A DNA stretch of 64,000 nt from positions 9,509,501 to 9,573,500 of the forward strand of contig OX621258.1 of assembly GCA_951640165.1 (NCBI GenBank), written 5' to 3'. The notes beneath the pieces were generated by a model. It saw only the letters and a program-made list of their open reading frames with translations. It had not been told where the DNA came from and did no database searches. Source of the DNA: Pseudoips prasinana (taxonomy: Eukaryota > Arthropoda > Insecta > Lepidoptera > Nolidae). A program made the position numbers and the translations under genes. Below are positions 1 through 10,317 of this stretch, piece after piece; within the stretch, counting starts at the first letter, position 1, and every line of letters starts with the position of its first letter.

Positions 1-189
1 GATATTGAGCAAACGAATTAACATGGGTAGTCGATAAAATCCTAATTAAAATTTATATTCATACATTTTTGGTCTATATTTTTAACGATTCATTACTTAA
101 TTTCATTTTCGGTAGCCAAGTATCAAACATTTATGAACCTTTAGATTATTCCAGATTAATCTAGATTGGTTATAATAAATATTTAAATA

Positions 190-405
190 ATAATATTATC
201 CTGGTACGTTATTCACACTAATTAAGCGGACCTTTGGAAGACAGATAATTGATATACTAAATATACTACGTTTCTTTTGTATATGCATACTTTATACATA
301 ATTACGCCCAGAATCAAGACAAACAGACATCTACATGCACACAAATAACTGTCCTGGTGGGAATCGAACCCACGAGCCTCAGTGTGAGAGGCAAGTATTT
401 GCCAA
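190..405 (-). mobile_element. SINE-A copy
   Basis: Antisense copy of the commonest SINE here. The head (right end) carries GGGAATCGAACCC, the reverse complement of a tRNA B box. The body shows the usual AATTAC, GACAAACAGACAT and CACACAAATA blocks. No target duplication was established. Confidence 0.75.
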
Positions 406-674
406 ATTTGTAATATTTTATTAAAAACTATAAAAAATATATTTATTATTTAACTAAACAATTAAGAAGTTACTAACTTTAAATACTTTTGTGCCAATAT
501 TCATATTTTGTAAAAGTATTTAAAGTTACATCGTGTTTTATTACAACACCGCACCGGCCGAAAAATTCCTAGAAAAAAATAGGCAATACTGATAAATTGG
601 ATAGATTCTATAATATCTATAAATTGAATTATGGGATTTAAAAGAGTTTTCACACATATATAAATAACACATAA
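406..674. other. No gene or clear repeat seen
   Basis: AT-rich DNA. No coding potential, no RNA gene and no repeat shared with the rest of the window was recognised. Confidence 0.5.
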
Positions 675-795
675 ACTGGGACCACCAACAAGCTATCAAC
701 TGATCCCAAACTAGCCTAGGCGGAGCTTGTATAATGGCAACCAGACAACTGAATGCACATGAACATACTTATATATTTCTAAACTGATACAAATA
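675..795 (-). mobile_element. SINE-A fragment, 3' half
   Basis: Matches the 3' half of SINE-A in antisense (CTGATCCCAAACTAG, AGCTTGTATAATGGCAACC). The tRNA-like head is missing. Confidence 0.6.
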
Positions 796-804
796 AAAAA
801 ATTA

Positions 805-1015
805 AATGAAATAAAAAAGGTGTTTATTCACGTAGACTTTAAAAAAGCGCTTGTAAATAGTCAGAACATGTTTGTAGTAATATGGTTATGTATACAATGT
901 ATACATTATTATTTCTAGTTACATAGATATTTAGGTAGGTACACGGATTGTATGGAAACATTTATAAAATTTATTTTATAATAGCAATGATATTTAGCTA
1001 GCTTGTATTAAGTTA
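805..1015 (-). repeat. Rep-E copy (LINE-like 3' end)
   Basis: One of eight copies in the window. On the minus strand it reads through a segment ending GTGAATAAAAACC plus an AT-rich tail. AATAAA followed by a tail suggests the 3' end of a retrotransposon. The parent family is not visible here. Confidence 0.6.
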
Positions 1016-1059
1016 TTGTCAGTACACGTAATAGTACTACATGTAATAGATAAGTTAGA

Positions 1060-1190
1060 CAGCCCCAACACATAACAAATAAACATCTTCATCGCTCAAA
1101 GAGTTGTCCTGGTTGGGGATCGAACCCACGACCTCTTGCTTAGCAGTCAGGGTCACTAACCACTAGACCAGCAGGCCAGTCTGGTAATAC
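1060..1190 (-). mobile_element. SINE-B2 copy
   Basis: The reverse strand reads as a tRNA-like head: GGTCTAGTGGTTAGTGACCC near the A box and GGGTTCGATCCC at the B box, followed by a short body. Related copies lie at 20375-21090 and 44255-44385. Confidence 0.65.
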
Positions 1191-1192
1191 AG

Positions 1193-1425
1193 ATATCTAT
1201 ATCTAGGGACAATGTCACACAGATCATCCTAGCCCCAAACTAAGCAAAGCTTGTACTATGGGTACCAGGCGACGATATAAATACTTAAATACGTAGAAAA
1301 CATCCATGACTCAGAAACAAATATTCGTGCTCATCACACAAATATTTTCACTTACCGGGATTCGAACCCAAGACCACCAGCTACGTAGGCAGGAGCACTA
1401 CCAACTAGGCTACGGTGACAGATCT
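1193..1425 (-). mobile_element. SINE-B copy, near full length
   Basis: Antisense partner of the plus-strand copy at 43740-43995. Both share the head (AGCCTAGTTGGTAGTG, GGTTCGAATCCCGG), the ATGAGCACGAATAT body block and the GACATTGTCCCTAGATAT tail. It directly abuts SINE-B2. Confidence 0.75.
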
Positions 1426-1500
1426 GCCATATTAGCTTTTCAACATGCGAAAGTTAAACTTAAGACGATGTTAAATGTAATTATTGGTTAATTTTACTTT

Positions 1501-1719
1501 ATGATCACAGGTAAAGTGAAATTGAACGGTGCAGGTGAAAAGTTGACAGTGAACTGTGTCCGTCGAGACTCTAGCAAAGTGTTCCTCTTGACGGCTCTGT
1601 GCGCCACGTGTGAACTCTCACGGAGTGCTTGTCGCTGGGACTCTTTAACTGTTGTAAGTGTTAACCGTGTACCAAGTGTCCACTGTCGACGTCATGTCAG
1701 TAAAAGCTCCAAAACCTAG
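1501..1719 (+). other. Unrecognised 72-codon ORF in less AT-rich DNA
   Basis: Open from ATG to TAG, cysteine- and serine-rich, with no domain, signal peptide or membrane segment that I recognise. The base composition is more balanced than its surroundings. Splice-like AG/GT pairs occur but no exon structure could be fixed. It could be chance, an unknown repeat or part of an exon. Confidence 0.15.
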
Positions 1720-1782
1720 TTGTCTTTCCAATCCACTGACCCACCACTCGAGACAATATTATTAAAAACACATACATTCTTG

Positions 1783-2042
1783 ACGGGCCGATTGGCGAGG
1801 TTGCTTTTCACGCAAGTCGTAGGTTCGATTCCTAAACAGCACAGATATTTAATTTTTGTGCATGAACATGTGTGTTTGTTCTGGGTTCTGCTGTAATTAT
1901 CTACATATATAAGTATGTATTTACAAAAGAAAAGGAGTATATTTATGTAGTATGTCAGTTATCTGGTTTCCATATTACAACCTTTGCTTAGTGTGGGATC
2001 AGATGGCCGTCTGTAAATAATGTCCCAGGATATTCTTTATAA
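1783..2042 (+). mobile_element. SINE-A copy, full length
   Basis: Head with GATTGGCGAGGTTG (A-box region) and GTAGGTTCGATTCC (B box). It then runs through CATGAACATGTGTGTTTGTT, ATAAGTATGTATTTACAAAA and TTATCTGGTTTCCAT to TGTCCCAGGATATT. Confidence 0.75.
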
Positions 2043-3070
2043 TTATGTGATATCATTAAAAAAATAATTGGATAATTCTCGCTCAAAAATTTATGGGACT
2101 TTTTTACATTTTAATTACTTAAATACTTTTATGTTATCGACTAATTATTTTATGTAGTAGAATACTGATAATTATGACGCTTACTTTAACAAGGTAACTA
2201 AGTACTTATAGTACTAACAAAATTAATTATCTCATAAAATAATGTTTACGAGAGAGGCAGTTTGTTGAAGTTAGATCCTTAGACACCGCTTTTGTGCCTT
2301 TAAAGCTCGCTTTTTATCCGCGAGACATCCCAAAGTATAAGTTCCAACCTTAATATGAAATTTTTCGACTACTGGAATTTTCCTGTGTATTATTTTTTAA
2401 CTAGTCTTAACCGACGCACTGTCCCGAACGCGGGGGATGAAAAATAGCCTCCCAGGCTTGAGTGTTTTTGTAGTAGGGGCTGTCGTCACCTTTGTTTTAG
2501 GGGTGACTTTTTAGGATAAGAGGGTTGATTTGTTGGATTTCATAGCTGGCTTTAATAGGTTGAGTACAAGTGGTTAAGTTTACATTTGTTTTTAGACTTT
2601 CCTTTGGTTAAATTTTGGTCAATTTTGTGGCGGTAATTTTGGAAGCATTGAATAGTAAATGGTATAGGAATTTAGTTGTATAATGTTTATGAGGTTATGG
2701 CAGATTGTGTATTTAATATACTCAAAGCTATTTTATATATTTCTGTACGTAAGGTCCTGATAATAGTTGATACATTCGTGGAACCAAAATAATTTGAAGT
2801 TAAACCTCTTTTCATTTACTTTGATCTATATTTTTGTCCGTGTGGTTTCAGGTCTAGAAAGAATAATAGTCAGATCTCTAGTATATGGTCATAGATTCCA
2901 CTCATCCAAACTTACTGATTCCCTATGGGCTTCGAGGTCATATACATTCTGACATTTAGTTCCGAAACAAAGGAATATTTTTATTTCTCGTCACAAACAA
3001 CACAATTAATTAGAAAAAATAATCGACAAAAAAAAAGATTATGTTTACCTATAGGTACTGCGTATTGACT
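2043..3070. other. No gene seen; one short shared repeat piece
   Basis: About 1 kb of AT-rich DNA with no supported gene. The only shared sequence is near 2836-2870 (GTGTGGTTTCAGG followed by AGAAAGAATAA), which resembles 13431-13465. The short ORF there is judged to be chance. Confidence 0.45.
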
Positions 3071-3074
3071 GTGT

Positions 3075-3325
3075 GGTCACGGCGGCCAAAATTTGAATAT
3101 AATCACCCCATCTCATTCCATGGGGGGCGTAGAAGTCGACCAGAGGGAATATCTACCAGAGGACGGGCAGCAGCTTCTTTCTGAGTACTATGCCCATCTT
3201 ACTGCGATCGCCAACCCGTCTGCCAAGCGTGGCGATTATCATATCCTCCCAAGATGATCCTTGGGGCAGCTTTTGTCCAACAGCGGACTTCTTACAGATG
3301 TTATGATGATGTTGATGATGATACT
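3075..3325 (+). mobile_element. RTE-tail short repeat
   Basis: Shares the block GGGGGGCGTAGAAGTCGAC, CTGCGATCGCCAACCCG and AAGCGTGGCGATTAT with copies at 7.5, 20.0 and 22.4 kb. It ends TTTTGTCCAACAGCGGAC then GATGATGTTGATGATGAT. The 3' end matches RTE-type LINE ends, so it is likely a non-autonomous element mobilised by such a LINE. Confidence 0.6.
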
Positions 3326-3570
3326 GCGTATTTGAGAAGTCCTTCAGTGAGTTGAGACAACCATTTTTGTGTTGCAAATTTACATACCATGGCAAAATTA
3401 GTAAATTTTCGCTTAATAAGAAGTTAAGACAGATATTGCTTACCGAGTTCGCTGATAACTTAGAAGCTTGATACAACTGTCAACGAACATCAGCATGTAA
3501 CCAACTAAAAGTACTTATTGTTGTGCAATAGTTCTTTACGAATACGTAGAATGTTATGTTTATGTACCTA

Positions 3571-4296
3571 TTTTAAAATGTTCCATCTCACACCTGCGCC
3601 GGGGGTCGCGGGAACAAACGATACTTCCGCAACCCCTAGCTGGTGCTGGCCCACGTCTGCGGGCCTCCTCGCATTAGCGGGGGGAGTGAGGTGTTGAACT
3701 CCCCCCGCAACGTCTAAGAGGGGCGCGCGTGGAACACGTCGCGCCGCCGCCTCAGGTCCAGATGTGTAGTAGGCGACGGACGCCCCCGAGTCCGTCGCCT
3801 CTGGACCCATTTAGGGGGGCTGGAAGAGGGCGTTATCCGCCCTCCGCCGACGCCCGGTGCGAGGATGTGATCTCCCTCTCCCTTTCCGCAGCTTCCTTCC
3901 GCGAGATAACTGTCTCGGAGAAGGAAACCACCGCGTCCCAGGACTCTTCGCCGCCAACCGTCGAATTCACGACGGCCGGCAGCGACAGCCTACTCCAGAA
4001 ATGAGGGCACGGCGCTGCTCCTCCCAAGCGGCACACTCTGCCAGCGTATGCAGCGCCGTGTCCTCCCGACAGTTGACGCAGTGGTGACACCGGGCGTCCG
4101 GCTCCCTGTTTATGCGACACAGGTACTTCCCGAAGCAGCCATGCCCCGAGAGTACCTGCGTCACCCGAAACGACAGGAGCCGTGCCTCCTCCCGAGCCAA
4201 CGCTCATCGGCAATCGGCCGCTCGCCTTGCGCCAGCATCTCCTCGCGCCACCGGTACAGTGACGCGAGTACTTTCGCCTCGAGGTCCCAGGGCGGG
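3571..4296 (-). mobile_element. 5'-truncated R1-clade-like LINE with target duplication
   Basis: A GC-rich block in AT-rich DNA. A perfect 15-bp direct repeat, ATGTTTATGTACCTA, flanks it (3556-3570 and 4297-4311), marking the insertion precisely. The minus strand carries the end of an ORF2, followed by a GC-rich 3' UTR toward 3571. Confidence 0.75.
3833..4290 (-). pseudogene. R1-clade LINE ORF2 C-terminus, frameshifted
   Basis: The minus strand encodes the C-terminal tail of a non-LTR reverse transcriptase. One frame gives DLEAKVLASLYRWREEM, a second (4200-3967) carries LSGHGCFGKYLCRI and CHHCVNCREDTALHTLAEC, and a third continues LSLPAVVNSTVGGEESWD to SFSETVISRKEAAERERE. The CHHC...H...C pattern is the zinc-knuckle tail typical of R1-group ORF2. 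At least two frameshifts break it, and reverse transcriptase and endonuclease are absent, so it is dead. Clade assignment rests on motif recognition only; a related jockey-superfamily clade is possible. Confidence 0.65.
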
Positions 4297-4446
4297 ATGT
4301 TTATGTACCTAATCTAAGGAACACTATTATGTAACGAACGCTAGTTCCGCCGACAAACTGTTACACAGTTTGGTGGATTAAATTATAATGTAATGGTTTT
4401 TGTTCCAAATAAATGATTTATTTATATATTATTATTACATAATTTA

Positions 4447-4814
4447 TCACCCTAATATTATAAAGGCGAAAGTTTGTGAGTGTGTATGTTTGTTACTTCT
4501 TCACGTCTAAACGGCTGGAGCGATTTTAATAAAATTTGGTATGGAGTTAGCTGACACCCTGGATCAGCACATAGGCTAAAACATAAGGTTCTCGAGTGGC
4601 AACCACGAACTGAAAGACGCAGCGTCTGCAGCCCCCTACCAGATGGACCGATGATCTTGTGCGGGTCGCGTCGCTGGGAATCGCTGGATGCGGATAGCGC
4701 AAGACTTAGAGATCTTTGGGGGCGCCCTTTGTCCAGCAGTGGACGTCTTTCGGCTGATATGACAATACATAAATTATAAAGTTTACCGCGGGTAAAACCG
4801 CGGGGCACAGCTAG
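4447..4814 (+). mobile_element. Non-autonomous Helitron with LINE insert
   Basis: Begins TCACCCTAATATTATAAAGG and ends with the hairpin GCGGGTAAAACCGC followed by GGGGCACAGCTAG and a host T. These are the termini of lepidopteran Helitrons. An RTE 3' end (4587-4766) interrupts it. Confidence 0.75.
4587..4766 (+). mobile_element. RTE-like LINE 3' end
   Basis: Matches the 3' terminus of the longer copy at 28.4-28.57 kb (GATCTTGTGCGGGTCGCG, GCTGGATGCGGATAGCG, CCAGCAGTGGACGTCTTTCG). A possible 6-bp duplication ACATAA lies at 4581-4586 and 4767-4772. Confidence 0.65.
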
Positions 4815-5240
4815 TTTGTAAATACAAGAAGCCGACTCCCAATAGAAGTTAGAAAAGAAATAACAGAGAACGCTACAAGGTTGATCATTACAGTAATCAG
4901 AACTTCTATTTCGGAGTTAATTTCACTTCGAATTAATTAAAACTTTATGCCGCACTAGCAAATAGATAAAGTTACGTAAGCAAATACACGTTTCGCATAA
5001 CCTTCTGGCCTATTAAATATTACGAAGGAAAGGAAATTCCATATTTTTGGTAAGCAGTCTTTGAGCAAACTGTAGTAAAAGGATCCCAATTTTCCCAATG
5101 TGTCCCGATTTTCTAAAGCGCTCGTCCCTTTGGGTCAAATCCGGTAAGTTTGTTTAATAACTAATGGTGCTGGGTTACTCGAAGACTTTATGCCAAAAAT
5201 AATATTGCATTTTGGGGCTGACTTGACTTGACGCTCGTTA
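4815..5240. other. No gene or recognised repeat
   Basis: AT-rich sequence between repeat fragments; nothing recognised. Confidence 0.45.
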
Positions 5241-5242
5241 CT

Positions 5243-5480
5243 ATCATATCGGGCGAAAGACGTCCACAGCTGGACAAAGGCTAGATCTACACAATTTCCG
5301 GTCTTGGGCAATCCGCATCCAGAGACTTACAGCGACCCTCCGAAGATCATCGATCTATCTTGTAGGGGCCTGTCCACGCTGGTTCCTTTCCGTTCCGCCA
5401 CTCGAGAACCTTTCTACCCCAACGTCCATCGGTTTTACGAGCTATTTGCCCCGACCATTGCCATTGCAGCTATGCAATCC
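5243..5480 (-). mobile_element. RTE-like LINE 3' end
   Basis: Antisense copy of the same 3' end. The left edge reads ATCGGGCGAAAGACGTCCAC, the reverse of the CCAGCAGTGGACGT terminus. The rest reads as degraded C-terminal coding and 3' UTR relative to 28.3-28.57 kb. Confidence 0.6.
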
Positions 5481-5654
5481 TTCAAGCTATGTTAGTGACT
5501 TAGGTTCACCTGCGGATTCCTACATTCCTGATTCGATGTCGCAGAGAAACTCCGAACAAAGCCCTCTCTATTACTCTGAGTGATCCATAGAGACTTTCTA
5601 ACAAAGCTCACAATGGGCGACCACGTCCCTGTTCCGTAAGTCTTTCTAAGAAAA

Positions 5655-5870
5655 GTGTCCCGACCATCTGGGAAATGGCATAAAAGGAGGGCACCTGAGC
5701 AGCATACCCGCGTTCCCGGGGCTTCTCCCATCAGGGGCCAAGAGAAGTCCACGACAGGTAAGTTTAGTCAGTGCGAGTCTGACATACCCACCCGCAGAAT
5801 CTTTGTGCGTGTGGCTGGCGTAGGCATCCTCCTGCCTTATAAAAAAAAAAGACTTACTAAGAAACTCTTC
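5655..5870 (+). mobile_element. LINE 3' UTR fragment (R1-like family)
   Basis: Shares GCGTTCCCGGGGCTTCTCCC, CCAAGAGAAGTCCACG and CACCCGCAGA with the minus-strand segment at 56.72-56.91 kb, which continues into reverse-transcriptase coding. It ends in a short poly(A)-like run. A shorter antisense relic lies at 7335-7450. Confidence 0.55.
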
Positions 5871-6460
5871 CTACGCCTGTTAGTGTAGCACTTTAGAAAG
5901 AACTGGAGACTAGTGATAGCTGACGGCAAGACACTCATTATATAAGGATTATGAATCATAAAGCAAGGTCAATATGAGGATGGATGATCGACGATAGCTG
6001 AAGCCAGTGAGGTGAACTCTTGCAGTCTTAGTGCACGTCTCACTATTTACGGCAGCGAATTCCATAATCACAATATGGTTAAGTCCAATTAATTATTCAT
6101 ACTGTAATTGTAGAATGCATTGCCTTCAATAGTGAGACTTGCACAAAGTCACAATCACAACACAAATAAACTTCATTTTGTGTTGGGAACGTAAATCCTC
6201 CAGTTTGTATGCGACAAAATCTCAAGGTGAGTTGATGAAAATAAATGTCCTATGCCATTAAGATAATGGCAGAACCAATTTATTTTGCTCATATTTCATA
6301 TTTAAAAATGCATCAACAGAGCTATATTAAAAAGCATTATCAAGTGGCCATGGGGGTGCCGAGATATATTATTAATTGCTGCTTTTACTAGTATTTTGAG
6401 TATTATTATCATTTATAATACCACACACGATTAGCGGATTTGAGTCCTTTTATTATAAAG
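5871..6460. other. No gene or recognised repeat
   Basis: About 590 bp of AT-rich DNA with no coding region and no window-internal repeat that I could match. Confidence 0.45.
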
Positions 6461-6461
6461 T

Positions 6462-6596
6462 AATATCTAGGGACAATTAACACAATGGCATCTGATCCCA
6501 AACTAGGCTCAGCCTGTATAATGAAAACCAGACTATTAATTGATCTGAGCAACCAGATAACTGATAAACATACTTATATATTTCTAAATACATACA
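6462..6596 (-). mobile_element. SINE-A fragment, 3' part
   Basis: Antisense SINE-A tail (GGGACAATTAACACAATGG, CTGATCCCAAACTAGG), abutting an opposite-strand SINE-A head. Confidence 0.6.
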
Positions 6597-6598
6597 TA

Positions 6599-6695
6599 TT
6601 ACGCCGGTTGGTAAGGTTGGCAGATACTACTTCAATTCCCACCCAGGACAGATAATTGAGTGCATGAACATGTGTATTTGTCCTGAGTATGGATG
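6599..6695 (+). mobile_element. SINE-A fragment, head
   Basis: Sense SINE-A head remnant: CGCCGGTTGGTAAGGTTGG, TCAATTCCCACCCAGGACAG and the CATGAACATGTGTATTTG block. Confidence 0.55.
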
Positions 6696-6866
6696 TAAGG
6701 TGAGAAGCCAAAAAAAGCGCGAACCGTCCAGTCATTGACAACAACCAAAAACAAAAGCATGCACCCAAGCATGCGCAAAACATCGGCGCAAAAGATCAAT
6801 TTTTGTTAACCAAAGAGTACCTAACTAAAACGAATGGTACAATACGTAAATAAATACTAAGTAATA

Positions 6867-7003
6867 GTACGCCAGCACATCAAGCTTCTCCAATCTGTCA
6901 AATTTCCCCCATTGAAAGTGGACCTCATACTTATGTAATAAAGTTTAAAATTTATAAAAGAAACTTGACAAATTGGGGTAGCTGGATGTGCTGGCGTCTG
7001 TAC
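6867..7003. mobile_element. MITE-1 copy
   Basis: 137-bp element whose ends are inverted repeats: GCCAGCACATCAAGCT at the left and AGCTGGATGTGCTGGC at the right, each next to GTAC. Two more copies lie at 15661-15801 and 16539-16681. No coding capacity. Confidence 0.7.
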
Positions 7004-7334
7004 ATTATATCTCAATGGTACCAATGAGTATAAGAATGATTTCTAACAACAGTAAATACTTAGTACGTTACGTAGTTTATGTTAGTGCTAAAATGTTGTC
7101 TGTTCAATGTTTAAGATATCGTAAGCCGCCATTAGGACCGGTTAAGACACTGAGACGAAAAATCAACAGTACTTTCCTAACTAATATTATAAATTTTAAT
7201 TGTGTATGTTTGGTTTTTGTTTGTATTGGATCAAGATCGAAATCTTCTTAACTGATTACAAAATTATTTCACCAACGAAGATTGCAAATCATAACCAAAA
7301 GAATCATAAATTAACCTTTTTGTTTGATAAGATA
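7004..7334. other. No gene seen
   Basis: AT-rich sequence with two short overlapping ORFs that show no recognisable domain; judged non-coding. Confidence 0.4.
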
Positions 7335-7450
7335 AGGGAATGCCTTCGAATAGCACCTGCAAAAGTGTCTGCGTATTCTCGCTTCCACTACACCTAATCT
7401 GCCATGAACTTCTCATAGTGCCTGGTAGGAGGAGCCTCGGCAACGCGGGT
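7335..7450 (-). mobile_element. LINE 3' UTR relic (R1-like family)
   Basis: Degraded antisense copy of the element seen at 5655-5870 and 56720-56910 (ATGCCTTCGAATAGCACCTG, CTGCCATGAACTTCTCAT). Confidence 0.4.
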
Positions 7451-7467
7451 AAGCTATTTGTTGTCGG

Positions 7468-7650
7468 CGTATCAGAATATCATCACCCCATCTCATCTAC
7501 GAGAGGACAGTAGCAGTCTCTTTCTGTGTACTATGTTCATCTACTGCGATCCGCAACCCGTCTGTCAAGCGTGGCCATAATGGGTTATCCCCCAAGAGTC
7601 ATCTTTGCTCTTCTCCAGCAGTGGACTTATTTCGGCAATTATGATGAATG
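7468..7650 (+). mobile_element. RTE-tail short repeat, degraded
   Basis: Contains TCATCACCCCATCTCATC, TACTGCGATCCGCAACCCG and AAGCGTGGCCATAATGG, and ends CCAGCAGTGGACTTATTTCG plus ATGATGAATG. Same family as 22335-22589. Confidence 0.55.
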
Positions 7651-7654
7651 AGAC

Positions 7655-7835
7655 GTTCTCAAGAAAGGACAGGTCAGAAGTACCCTTAACCGGCGAGCAT
7701 GTATGAAGAATATAATGACAGTAAACGAGGCAAAAGACGTGTGCAAAGATCGTGACAAATGGAAATCCGTTGTCTCTGCCTACCCCACTGGGAAACAGGC
7801 GTGAGTATATGTATGTATGATAAATACTTGAACAT
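7655..7835 (+). mobile_element. LINE-N 3' end
   Basis: 5'-truncated copy of the LINE-N terminus: GTTCTCAAGAAAGGACAGG, CATGTATGAAGAATATAATG and GGGAAACAGGCGTGAG, ending in TATG-rich repeats. The longer coding copy is at 29509-29924. Confidence 0.6.
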
Positions 7836-7859
7836 CATAATAATCACTCATTCGTATTT

Positions 7860-8150
7860 TGAACTCGATTGTATATCTTTTTTAACAAACCTATTTAAAT
7901 CACATAACTACTCTAGTCTGTACTTTTTCCCTATCCTTACCTTTTATTTAATAAAGGTGAAACAGTAACCGAATGGTAAAGTTTTTATATTATAGCTTAT
8001 TATTACGCAATGTTTCTGTTGTTTTTATTAAACTCCAGAGTCTTTTACGCGAGTTTGCTTCACTGATTTCGTTTTCGGTCTTTGTAGTAAGCAAAAGTTC
8101 TATTGCCAAAGGGGATTGGAGGGAAGCGAAGCTTTAGTCTTGTAGGTATT
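7860..8150. repeat. Degenerate repeat, first visible unit
   Basis: Includes CCTTACCTTTTATTTAATAA, a TTCACTGATTTCG block and GCAAAAGTTCTATTGCC. The same order recurs at 11460-11750, and parts recur between 9.99 and 11.05 kb. Function and class are unknown. Confidence 0.4.
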
Positions 8151-8262
8151 TATAGAATTGATTCAAGTTAGCATACATAGTTATAATATTACTTAGTACT
8201 TCTATCATAATTAAGCTGTATTTGTTTTAATTAGAGCCTATGTATAATGTTATAGTATATTA

Positions 8263-8582
8263 TCTATACATATAATAAAATCGTAGGAAAGTCAAAACTG
8301 TACATTGAATATTTTTTTAAAGGATACTTGGGGCGTGATCTACAATCGATATCGAAGCCTAAAATATAGTTTTTAGAATTTTCGTCTGTTTGTCTGTTTG
8401 TCTGTATGTATGTCCGGGCTAAACTCAAAAAGTGCTGCATGGATTTACTTCATATTTTGCATGAATATTACTGAAAGGTCGGGTCAACATATAGGCTACA
8501 TATCATCACGCTATCACCTACGGGGGAAGAGCTGTGTTAATTTATAAAAGTTAACGCGGGTAAAACCGCGGGGCACAGCTAG
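8263..8582 (+). mobile_element. Non-autonomous Helitron
   Basis: Starts TCTATACATATAATAAAATC after an A and ends AACCGCGGGGCACAGCTAG before a T, with the hairpin CGCGGGTAAAACCGCG just inside. Nearly the same element recurs at 8902-9214 and 61700-62026. It has no ORF and depends on Rep/helicase supplied elsewhere. Confidence 0.85.
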
Positions 8583-8585
8583 TAC

Positions 8586-9330
8586 AGTATAATGTTCTGG
8601 GGAAATAGCTATAACTATAACTGCCAAAAAGCTTTTGTACTCCAGAAACGTGCCATACGAACTATTATTAACATTCCTCAATATGAATCTTGTAAACCTT
8701 ACTTAACTAAATTAGGCATATTGACTGTACCAAGCCTCTATATATTGATTATTTTAAGCAATTTGTCTAAATACATTCATGAGCAAGAGTCGCAAAATGA
8801 GAGGGAGCTTAGAGAAAGCACACGAAGAAAGGATATTAAAAATCAAATGGTGCCTTAATTTAATATAGCCAAACATAGTACCCAGTATCAAGCAATAGAA
8901 ATCTATACATATAATAAAATCGTAGGAAAGTCAAAACTGTACATTGAATATTTTTTTAAAAGGATACTTATGGCGTGATCTACCATCGATATCGAAGCCA
9001 AAAATATAGTTTTTAGAATTTTTGTCTGTTTGTCTGTATGTATGTCCGGGGTAAACTCAAAAAGTACTGCATGGATTTACTTCAAATTATGCATGAATAT
9101 TAATAAGAGGTCGGGTCAACATATAGGCTATATATTATCACGGTATCACCTACGGGAGAGGAGCTGTGATAATTTATAAAATTTTACGCGGGTAAAACCT
9201 CGGGGCACAGCTAGTTTATAATAAATTACGAACTAATTTACTTAAATTATTTAAAACGCGGTTAAAGACCTTTCTTTTGAACAATTGTTTGTACTCAGTA
9301 TCTGACCTATCCAACGTGAACAGCTCCAGC
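8586..9330 (+). pseudogene. Jockey/CR1-like LINE ORF2 C-terminus, split by a Helitron
   Basis: 8592-8858 encodes an 88-residue piece with FWGNSYNYN, FVLQKRAIRTI and CKPYLTKLGILTVPSLYI. This is the post-reverse-transcriptase region common to jockey-superfamily ORF2 proteins. Coding similarity resumes after the Helitron at 8902-9214 with residues resembling LFKTRLKTFLLN, then a 3' UTR-like AT-rich stretch. Frameshifts and stops make it non-functional. The catalytic reverse transcriptase is absent. Exact family is uncertain. Confidence 0.55.
8902..9214 (+). mobile_element. Non-autonomous Helitron inside a LINE tail
   Basis: TCTATACATATAATAAAATC to GGGGCACAGCTAG, inserted between A and T. It belongs to the same family as 8263-8582 in the same orientation, with 319 bp of LINE sequence between them. 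Confidence 0.85.
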
Positions 9331-9729
9331 AATAAAATAATTGTATGTAAAATTATTATTATTATTTTTATAAAATGTGTAAATAACTTTATTACTGTTT
9401 ATTTTTAAGTTTTAAGTTTAATATTGCAATCAAATAATATTTTAATGATTTGGCTTACAATGTAATAATGTAATTTCTATTTTTAACAATGTAGTATTAT
9501 AAATTGGTTTATTGTTTGAATTATGTGTAATAATAAGTGAAGTATTATGTAATTTTGTTTATAGGAATGTTATTCAAACACAATGTATATTTTATTGAAG
9601 TAATAAATGAAATGAAAAATATGTTTCTTTGTGAAGAGAAAATAAACGAATTTGATTTTATTTGATCTTGTCCTATAGATAATCAGACGTTTTGAGATGA
9701 AAACATCACAACAATATATTTTATTCTCA

Positions 9730-9835
9730 TCTCGTTTCATTATGTTTGCCAAATGACGTCCAATACCCGACAAAGGCTTTCCCCTAGGACCTACATGTCC
9801 GCACCTGCGATGCCGCAACCAGTGGCTTCCCGCAA
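9730..9835 (-). mobile_element. RTE 3' end relic
   Basis: Antisense remnant: TGCCAAATGACGTCCAATAC, then ACAAAGGCTTTCCCC, matching the inverted CCAGCAGTGGACG terminus. Confidence 0.45.
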
Positions 9836-10317
9836 TCCTTACAAAATAACTCAAAACATAATTTCCTTACAACACGATTTAAATAACATTACTTACTGTA
9901 CGAATTTCCTTAACCATTTATTACTGTATCTGAACGTCTTTTTGTAACTTCATATTATAATATTAGCATAGAATATATTCGCATATTGCTTGTGTTTCAC
10001 TGATGTTATTGAATTGTTGTCAAAACAAAAGTTCTGTTTACTGAGAGAGGGTGTTAATTGACGAGTAAACCTTTGGTGTTGTAGATATTTATGTAAGTAT
10101 TCTTTCACTTTTACACTTAATTTTCCATATAACGAATCAGACGTTTTGAGACTGGAATATTTTAAGAATCAGTTATTAGTTTTATATTATTAAGAGCGTG
10201 TGTTAAATGTGTTAAATATAGAAGTTCTGTTCACTGGCGAAAGGTGCTTACTGACGAGTAACCTTTAGTCATTTAGATATTTATGTAAGAATTCTTTCCC
10301 CTTTACCGCTGAATTTT

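Noticed and set aside
3729..4317. Several overlapping ORFs in the GC-rich block
   Set aside because: Only the minus-strand frames match a LINE C-terminus; the rest are shadows of the high GC content.
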